Assembly (NCBI RefSeq): GCF_029868325.1
Contig: NZ_JARWNW010000053.1
Span: 1 to 39,095 of the forward strand
Source of the DNA: Nocardia carnea
GTDB taxonomy: Bacteria; Actinomycetota; Actinomycetes; Mycobacteriales; Mycobacteriaceae
Direction: 5' to 3'
Length of the DNA stretch: 39,095 nt
Made by a program: the position numbers and the translations under genes. Positions within the stretch are counted from its first letter, which is position 1. Each line of letters starts with the position of its first letter. Shown piece after piece: positions 34,649-39,095 of the stretch. The notes under the pieces were generated by a model. That model worked only from the letters and a program-made list of their open reading frames with translations. It was not told the DNA's origin and did not search any database.

Positions 34649-35089
34649 GGCACTGCACTCCTTCGCTGCGTCGATAACGATATTGATTCCTGCGTAGTTC
34701 TCGAACTAGCTGGTATCCGGTGCTGACACCGAATACTTCCGATGCACGCGCAGATAGCGAGCAAATTTCCGGTTTGCCGGGTTCGGTCTATCGGACTCGC
34801 ACTGTCCGCGAACACACCTGACGCGGTGACTCAAACCCCTTGTGAGCGGCCCCGCATCCGGAAGACTAGCACCTCCATGGCTAATTTGCCCATATCTTGC
34901 CAACGGAGCCAATAGTCTTGCCAATTCCGCTAAGATGCGCCATTGCCACGCAATTGCGGACTTATAAGGATGACTTTGCTCGAAAATATCTGAAATGGTC
35001 TGGACGAATGATCGGGAAACGGCCGATGTGATTGTTACGTGATCGCTTATTCATCCTATGTCAATCCCCCTGGCGCACACTCCGCGCGC
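34649..35089. other. AT-rich divergent region upstream of DUF397 and DUF309
   Basis: About 440 bases, clearly lower in GC than the rest, with no gene I can support. An open frame on the minus strand (34706-34924) has no helix-turn-helix pattern and atypical codon use. It would be the place for the missing DUF397 partner, but nothing recognisable remains. Confidence 0.55.
34695..34708. promoter_or_regulatory. Inverted repeat upstream of DUF397
   Basis: TAGTTC and GAACTA form a 6-bp inverted repeat with a two-base centre, 47 bases upstream of the DUF397 start and near a TATCGT box on the minus strand. It could be an operator for a DUF397-associated regulator encoded elsewhere. Confidence 0.35.
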
Positions 35090-35644
35090 ATGGAGCGCAA
35101 TGATGGCCGCATGCCCGAACGCGATCGTGACGATCAGGGACGCGCCACCAACGCCCGGCCGCGCGACCGGCTGGGACGTCCACTACCACCGGGTTCGCCC
35201 GGAGTTCCGCGTATCCCCGACGATCTCGACCTCCCGCCCGGCGAGGCACTCGCCTACGCACAGCAACTCCTGGACCAGGGCCTGGCCTTCAACGCCCACG
35301 AGGTCCTGGAATCGGTCTGGAAGAACGGTCCGGCCGCCGAGCGCATGCTGTGGCAGGGACTCGCGCAGTACGCGGTCGGATTGACCCATATCCAGCGCGG
35401 CAACCCCAAGGGCGCCCGGACACTGCTGAACCGCGCGATCGAGCGTATCCGGGCATTCGACCCGGCCGCTGCCGGCCATCCCGCCGGGGCACTCCCCTAC
35501 GGCCTCGACGGGCCGGGCCTCATCGCTCATGCCGAAGCGCTGCTGGCCGAACTGGACGAACAGATCCCCGCGCGACCGGGCACCCCCACCGCACTCGCCG
35601 AACGCGCCGGGCTCATGCCCCGGCTCACCGGCGACCTACCATGA
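35090..35644 (+). CDS. DUF309 family protein
   Basis: A 184-residue protein of the DUF309 family. The conserved helical core reads [18 protein letters not shown], then [31 protein letters not shown] (about 80-125), with the family's His-Glu and Arg residues. The N-terminus is rich in charged residues ([18 protein letters not shown]). Biochemical function is unknown. The start is uncertain: ATG 35090, ATG 35111 and GTG 35039 are all in frame and none has a good ribosome-binding site. Its stop codon overlaps the gluQRS start (ATGA), so the two are coupled, an arrangement I recall from other actinobacteria. Confidence 0.83.
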   Translation: MERNDGRMPERDRDDQGRATNARPRDRLGRPLPPGSPGVPRIPDDLDLPPGEALAYAQQLLDQGLAFNAHEVLESVWKNGPAAERMLWQGLAQYAVGLTHIQRGNPKGARTLLNRAIERIRAFDPAAAGHPAGALPYGLDGPGLIAHAEALLAELDEQIPARPGTPTALAERAGLMPRLTGDLP

Positions 35645-36591
35645 CAGCGATGCCCACCGACCCCGCGCCCAGTACACCCACCGCCGGCGCCGGCCGGTAC
35701 GCCCCGAGCCCCTCGGGGGATCTGCATCTCGGCAATCTGCGCACTGCCCTGCTGGCGTGGCTGTTCGCCCGCAGCACCGGCCGCCGCTTCGTACTCCGCG
35801 TCGACGACCTGGACCGGGTACGGCCGGGCGCCGAAGAACGCCAGCTCGGTGATCTCGCCGCCCTCGGCATCGACTGGGACGGCCCGGTACTGCACCAATC
35901 GGACCGGCTGGGGCGCTACGACGCGGCCGTCGGCCGGCTCACCGAAGCGGGCCTGACCTACGAATGCTTCTGCACCAGGAAAGAAATCCAGCAGGCCGCT
36001 ACCGCCCCGCACGGCCCGCAGGGCGCCTACCCGGGCACCTGCCGCGATCTCACCCCGGCCGAACGCGACGCCCGTCGCGCCGCGGGCCGCCCGGCCGCAC
36101 TCCGGTTGCGGGCGGCCCGCCGCGTTTTCGAGATCACCGATCGCCTGCACGGAAGGTACCGCGGGCCGGTGGACGATCTCGTCCTCCGCCGCGGCGACGG
36201 TATCCCGGCATACAACCTGACGGTCGTGGTCGACGACGCCGAACACGGTATCGACCAGGTGGTGCGTGGTGACGATCTGCTGCCGTCCACTCCGCGGCAG
36301 GCCTATCTCGCCACCCTGCTCGGCCTGACGGTGCCCGAGTACGCGCACGTCCCGCTGGTGCTGAACACGGCCGGGCAGCGGCTGGCCAAACGTGACGGCG
36401 CGGTCACCCTCGCCGATCGGCGCCACCGCGGCGACTCGGTACGCGCGGTGGTCGCGATGTTGGCTGCCTCACTGGGATTGTCGGGCGGCAGCGCGGACGA
36501 ACTGCTCACCGGATTCGATCCCGGCCGGCTGCCCCGAACGCCGTGGATACTGGACCCCGACAGCTTGGTGTGCGCGGCCGGCGGTCCGTAA
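35641..36591 (+). CDS. gluQRS: Glutamyl-queuosine tRNA(Asp) synthetase
   Basis: A 316-residue class I aminoacyl-tRNA synthetase paralogue that attaches glutamate to the cyclopentene ring of queuosine at position 34 of tRNA-Asp. It has the GluRS catalytic core only: [13 protein letters not shown] (HIGH-like, 20-32) and [10 protein letters not shown] (KMSKS-like, 248-257). There is no anticodon-binding domain, which separates it from GltX. The zinc site typical of GluQRS is present: C109, C111, Y130 and C134. It is coupled to DUF309 by a four-base overlap. A queuosine-precursor transporter lies 1.3 kb downstream. The enzyme is useful only if tRNA-Asp carries queuosine, so the organism presumably salvages or makes it. 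Confidence 0.92.
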   Translation: MTAMPTDPAPSTPTAGAGRYAPSPSGDLHLGNLRTALLAWLFARSTGRRFVLRVDDLDRVRPGAEERQLGDLAALGIDWDGPVLHQSDRLGRYDAAVGRLTEAGLTYECFCTRKEIQQAATAPHGPQGAYPGTCRDLTPAERDARRAAGRPAALRLRAARRVFEITDRLHGRYRGPVDDLVLRRGDGIPAYNLTVVVDDAEHGIDQVVRGDDLLPSTPRQAYLATLLGLTVPEYAHVPLVLNTAGQRLAKRDGAVTLADRRHRGDSVRAVVAMLAASLGLSGGSADELLTGFDPGRLPRTPWILDPDSLVCAAGGP

Positions 36592-36639
36592 TCTGGCCTG
36601 CGACCGGGTCTTGATGATTTTCGAGTGCAGGCAGGCGAA

Positions 36640-37326
36640 ATGACCAGTGGCGGGTACGACCCCAGCAACCACCCCCAGGCCGGGCAGCCGTACGGGCAGC
36701 CGCCGCAGTACGGCGCTCCCGGTCCGTACGCACCGCCGCCGGGCCCGCCCGGGCAGCAGCCGCCGCCTCCGCAGCCTTACGGACAGCAGCCCCCGCCCCC
36801 GCCGCCGAACGAGCGACCGCTGTATCAGCAGACCGTGCACCCGCAACCGCAGTACGGCGGCCACCGATACGGCCAGTTCGATCCCGCCTTCGGTGTGCCG
36901 GGCAAGGTATGGCCTCGATTCACCGCCCGGCTGATCGACAATCTGATCGTCGGGCTCCCGCTGGCGATCCTGCTGAATTTCGTCATCATGCCGAATATGA
37001 GTGGTCTGTCCGGTATGTCGGTCAGCTATGCGATCGTCTTCGCCGCCATCCTGCTGTACTTCGTGCTGATGGAGAGCCGGACCGGCGCGACACTGGGCAA
37101 GAGGATCATCGGCCTGAAGGTCGTGGCCCCGAACGGCGCACCCACCGTACCGCCGCTGGCGTCCCTGAAACGCAATGTCTACCTGGCTGTATCGATCATT
37201 CCGTGCCTCGGCTGGGTGGCCGGGCTCGCGCTGATGATCTACATGGCAGCCACCATGGACAAGGACCCCAACAAACAGGGCTGGCACGACAAACTCGCCG
37301 GCGGAACCCAGGTCCTGGAGGCCTGA
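36640..37326 (+). CDS. RDD family membrane protein
   Basis: A 228-residue protein. The first ~90 residues are a cytosolic tail of P, Q, Y and G repeats (PYGQPPQYG-like). The RDD domain follows: PRFTARLIDNLIVGLPLAIL (Arg and Asp of the name), a second helix SYAIVFAAILLYFVLME, the conserved GATLGKRIIGLKVV, and a last hydrophobic stretch VYLAVSIIPCLGWVAGLALMIYM. The function of RDD proteins is mostly unknown; some are linked to ion transport. ATG 36640 is chosen, with AGGCGAA upstream; GTG 36625 is possible. It is convergent with the DUF4190 gene nine bases away, whose product has the same kind of tail. Confidence 0.88.
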   Translation: MTSGGYDPSNHPQAGQPYGQPPQYGAPGPYAPPPGPPGQQPPPPQPYGQQPPPPPPNERPLYQQTVHPQPQYGGHRYGQFDPAFGVPGKVWPRFTARLIDNLIVGLPLAILLNFVIMPNMSGLSGMSVSYAIVFAAILLYFVLMESRTGATLGKRIIGLKVVAPNGAPTVPPLASLKRNVYLAVSIIPCLGWVAGLALMIYMAATMDKDPNKQGWHDKLAGGTQVLEA

Positions 37327-37335
37327 GCGGAGCGG

Positions 37336-37872
37336 CTACGCAGACGCGGCGAAAATCAACACGACGTACAGCACCCACAGCACGATCCAGGCGACACCGA
37401 CCCAGATCCCGCCCAGCGCCATACCGCGACCCTGCTGACCGTTTTCCCGGATCTGGCCGAGTGCGATCACGCCCATGATGATTCCGGCGATGGCCCCGAT
37501 ACCGCAGCCGATACCCACCAGCGAGGCGATCAGCGAGGCGATCGCCAGCCCGTTGGTTCCGGCCTGGGCCGGCGGATAACCATAGGGCTGATAGCCCATC
37601 GGATATCCCGGCCCCTGCGGCGTGCCGGGATATGACGGGTTCGCAGGGTAGGCGGGCATCGCCGGATACGGGTTGGCCTGCGGGGCCGGCGTGGGCGGCA
37701 CCCCGTACGTCGGAGTCGCGGGCGGCGGCATGGGAGCGGGCGCCGGCGACGAGGGATACGACGGGTAACTGGACGGTTCGCCCGCGGACGGTTGTGCGTT
37801 CGCGGGATCCGACGATACGCCCGACCCCCCGTACTGCTTCCACCATTCGTCGGAGTTGCCGGGGTTCGTCAT
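37336..37872 (-). CDS. DUF4190 domain membrane protein
   Basis: A 178-residue protein. Residues 1-105 are a Pro/Tyr/Ala/Ser-rich cytosolic tail beginning MTNPGNSDEWWKQYGG. A DUF4190 domain with two membrane helices follows: NGLAIASLIASLVGIGCGIGAIAGIIMGVIALGQI and GMALGGIWVGVAWIVLWVLYVVLIF, linked by the conserved RENGQQGRG turn. The function of the family is unknown. The start ATG 37872 is preceded by TAGGGT and six bases, readable either as a leaderless -10 or as an AGGG ribosome-binding site. Divergent from the queuosine transporter gene. Confidence 0.86.
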   Translation of the reverse strand: MTNPGNSDEWWKQYGGSGVSSDPANAQPSAGEPSSYPSYPSSPAPAPMPPPATPTYGVPPTPAPQANPYPAMPAYPANPSYPGTPQGPGYPMGYQPYGYPPAQAGTNGLAIASLIASLVGIGCGIGAIAGIIMGVIALGQIRENGQQGRGMALGGIWVGVAWIVLWVLYVVLIFAASA

Positions 37873-37884
37873 GCCTACACCCTA
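37873..37884 (-). promoter_or_regulatory. Candidate leaderless -10 box of the DUF4190 gene
   Basis: On the minus strand TAGGGT is followed by six bases and the ATG at 37872. The same bases could serve as an AGGG ribosome-binding site, so this case is ambiguous. Confidence 0.35.
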
Positions 37885-37909
37885 TTCGAGAGTTTGATTG
37901 GATAGCCGG

Positions 37910-38683
37910 GTGGAAGACTCCAACAAACCCCCGTTACCCGGCAAGTCTGGACACCCCGCGCCCGTTCACGTGGCATTCGCCCAGGTGGCGCGGGGGTACT
38001 ACACGCCGATCGTCGTATTCTTCACCGCCACCCTGCTCATCTCCAATATCTGCGCGACCAAGGGCGTGCAGTTCTTCTCCGGTAGTTCGCTGAGCCTGGG
38101 CCCCCTGGAGATCCTGCCCATCACCACCGACGCCGCCTTCTTCCTGTTCCCCCTGGCCTACGTTCTCGGTGATGTGCTGAGCGAGGTCTACGGTTTCCGG
38201 GCCACCCGGCACGCCGTGTTCTACGGTTTCACCGCCCTGCTCGTCATGGTGGTGTGCTTCGCCGTCGCGATCCATTTGCCGCCGGCGGTGTTCTACGAGA
38301 ACCAGGAGGCGTTCCGTAGCGTTATCGGCACCACCCCGCAGCTGGTGGCGGCTGGGCTCGCGGGCTACGTCGTGGGCCAGCTGCTCAACTCCGCAACCCT
38401 GGTACTGATCAAGGAACGCACCCGTGAGAAGTACCTGTGGGCCCGCCTGATCGGGTCGACGGTGGTGGGTGAACTCGCCGACACCCTGATCTTCTGTTCC
38501 ATCGCGGCCACCGCGATCGGTATCGACAGCTGGGGTCAGTTCGTCAACTACGTGATCATCGGTTTCTTGTGGAAAACCCTGGTCGAGGTGCTGATGCTCC
38601 CGGTGACCTACCAGGTCATCGGCCTGCTCAAGAAACACCAACCCACCTACGCCCCCCGCGAAACCACCCCCCTGCGCTCCTGA
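37910..38683 (+). CDS. yhhQ: Queuosine precursor transporter (YhhQ/QueT-type)
   Basis: A 257-residue integral membrane protein of the YhhQ/COG1738 family, which imports queuine or preQ0/preQ1 for tRNA modification. It shows about six membrane helices, and the family stretches FFTATLLISNICATKGVQF, TTDAAFFLFPLAYVLGDVLSEVYGF, and GSTVVGELADTLIFCSIAA. Start GTG 37910 gives a normal N-terminus; TTG 37898 with GAGAG upstream is possible. It lies just downstream of gluQRS, which acts on the finished modification, so the neighbourhood points to queuosine use. Tgt, which inserts the base, is not in the window. A hairpin follows. Confidence 0.9.
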   Translation: MEDSNKPPLPGKSGHPAPVHVAFAQVARGYYTPIVVFFTATLLISNICATKGVQFFSGSSLSLGPLEILPITTDAAFFLFPLAYVLGDVLSEVYGFRATRHAVFYGFTALLVMVVCFAVAIHLPPAVFYENQEAFRSVIGTTPQLVAAGLAGYVVGQLLNSATLVLIKERTREKYLWARLIGSTVVGELADTLIFCSIAATAIGIDSWGQFVNYVIIGFLWKTLVEVLMLPVTYQVIGLLKKHQPTYAPRETTPLRS

Positions 38684-38690
38684 CCCGGAA

Positions 38691-38729
38691 AGCCCAGACC
38701 ATGGGCTGGGCCCGCCCCTGGTCTGGGCT
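38691..38729. terminator. Hairpin after the queuosine transporter gene
   Basis: AGCCCAGACCA (38691-38701) pairs perfectly with 38719-38729. The first arm can instead fold locally (AGCCCA with TGGGCT), giving two alternative structures. It lies between convergent genes, without a T tract, and probably terminates both. Confidence 0.7.
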
Positions 38730-38751
38730 GACGGAGCGAGGGAGCAAAGCG
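38730..38751 (+). repeat. Dispersed 22-base repeat, copy B
   Basis: Matches 28212-28233 (opposite strand) at 20 of 22 bases, again next to a terminator-like hairpin and outside genes. Confidence 0.55.
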
Positions 38752-38798
38752 TAGAGCGCCTCTAAAATCACGGCCCCCTTCACGAACGGTCTACCCAC

Positions 38799-39095
38799 TT
38801 ATCCGTGCCTGCTGGGCTCACCTTCGCCGGGGTGGGGCCCGCCCGGTTCTGGAGCGACCGCCGGGTCCAGCGCGCGCTCGGTCAGCAGCGGATCGGCGGT
38901 ACCGGCGACGGTCCGCCAGTACTCGAGTTCGGCCTCCCGCTCGGCGCTGCGCGCATGCTGCTCCAGCGCATGCGCCCAGGTCGAGTTCACCGTCGAGCCA
39001 CCGGCCGGCCAGCAGCCCGAGGGCCGCGAATACCAGCACGATCAGGAATGCACCGAAACCGCCGAAGGCGGCGGCGAAACCGAGCGCGAGACCGA
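38799..39095 (-). pseudogene. Partial small membrane protein gene with apparent frame switch (DUF2273-like?)
   Basis: The gene enters from beyond the window edge. From 39095 to about 38980 one frame encodes a hydrophobic stretch, GLALGFAAAFGGFGAFLIV then LVFAALGLLAGRWLDGELDL, like the small DUF2273 membrane proteins of Asp23/Gls24 loci. Past that point this frame has poor third-position GC and runs to a stop at 38818. A second frame, starting GTG at 38990 (NSTWAHALEQHARSAERE... to the stop at 38799), instead shows good codon bias. Either two genes overlap, or a frameshift (real or sequencing) splits one gene. Without the upstream sequence I cannot decide; the family call is tentative. Confidence 0.45.

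Noticed and set aside
34706..34924. Possible helix-turn-helix partner of DUF397
   Set aside because: The 72-residue translation has no helix-turn-helix pattern and its codon use is atypical.

Overview
The window is high-GC actinobacterial DNA, most likely from Nocardia or a close mycolic-acid relative. Supporting this are an MmpL exporter, an EspG-type ESX chaperone with a PPE-like cargo, a PknK-type kinase, a tuberculostearate-type FAD oxidoreductase/methyltransferase pair, a WS/DGAT family member, a DUF397 protein and frequent GTG starts. The species is inferred from gene content and remembered gene order; no search was run.

Layout. 1-148 is C-homopolymer sequence, probably an assembly artefact. 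149-1109 (minus) is ybaB-recR. 1310-2258 holds a VOC protein and an SRPBCC protein, convergent around a hairpin. 2609-5364 (plus) is the FAD oxidoreductase and cyclopropane/methyl-transferase pair. 5366-9244 (minus) is a giant PknK-like kinase-AAA-TPR protein. 9913-13398 (minus) is fadA-fadB with a strong terminator. 13699-16920 (minus) is dnaX carrying unusually long disordered linkers. 17057-20025 (plus) is mmpL-tetR with an operator-like palindrome in the promoter. 20027-22860 is a divergent pair, a membrane Zn-peptidase and a DUF2207 protein. 23151-24431 (minus) is a ROK-type repressor, divergent from a three-gene ESX cargo/EspG cassette (25091-28141, plus). Then follow an HhH-GPD protein (minus), a SAM methyltransferase (plus), an aspartate aminotransferase (minus), the SRP RNA ffs and tRNA-Ser(GGA) (both minus). 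31881-34648 holds a membrane coiled-coil protein, a WS/DGAT family protein and an orphan DUF397 protein. 35090-36591 (plus) is DUF309-gluQRS, followed by an RDD protein (plus), a DUF4190 protein (minus) and a queuosine-precursor transporter (plus). The right edge cuts a small membrane protein gene with an apparent frame switch.

How it fits together. recR, ybaB, SRPBCC, FAD oxidoreductase, CFA synthase, dnaX, aspartate aminotransferase, ffs and tRNA-Ser follow the order remembered from Mycobacterium tuberculosis (Rv3715c to Rv3722c). Two blocks interrupt that backbone: pknK-fadBA, and a ~13 kb accessory block holding the transporter, peptidase and ESX cassette. The most interesting units are the ROK regulator facing the ESX cassette across palindromes, the expanded DnaX, the gluQRS and queuosine-transporter neighbourhood, and a recurring leaderless-promoter pattern (TANNNT, six bases, start codon).
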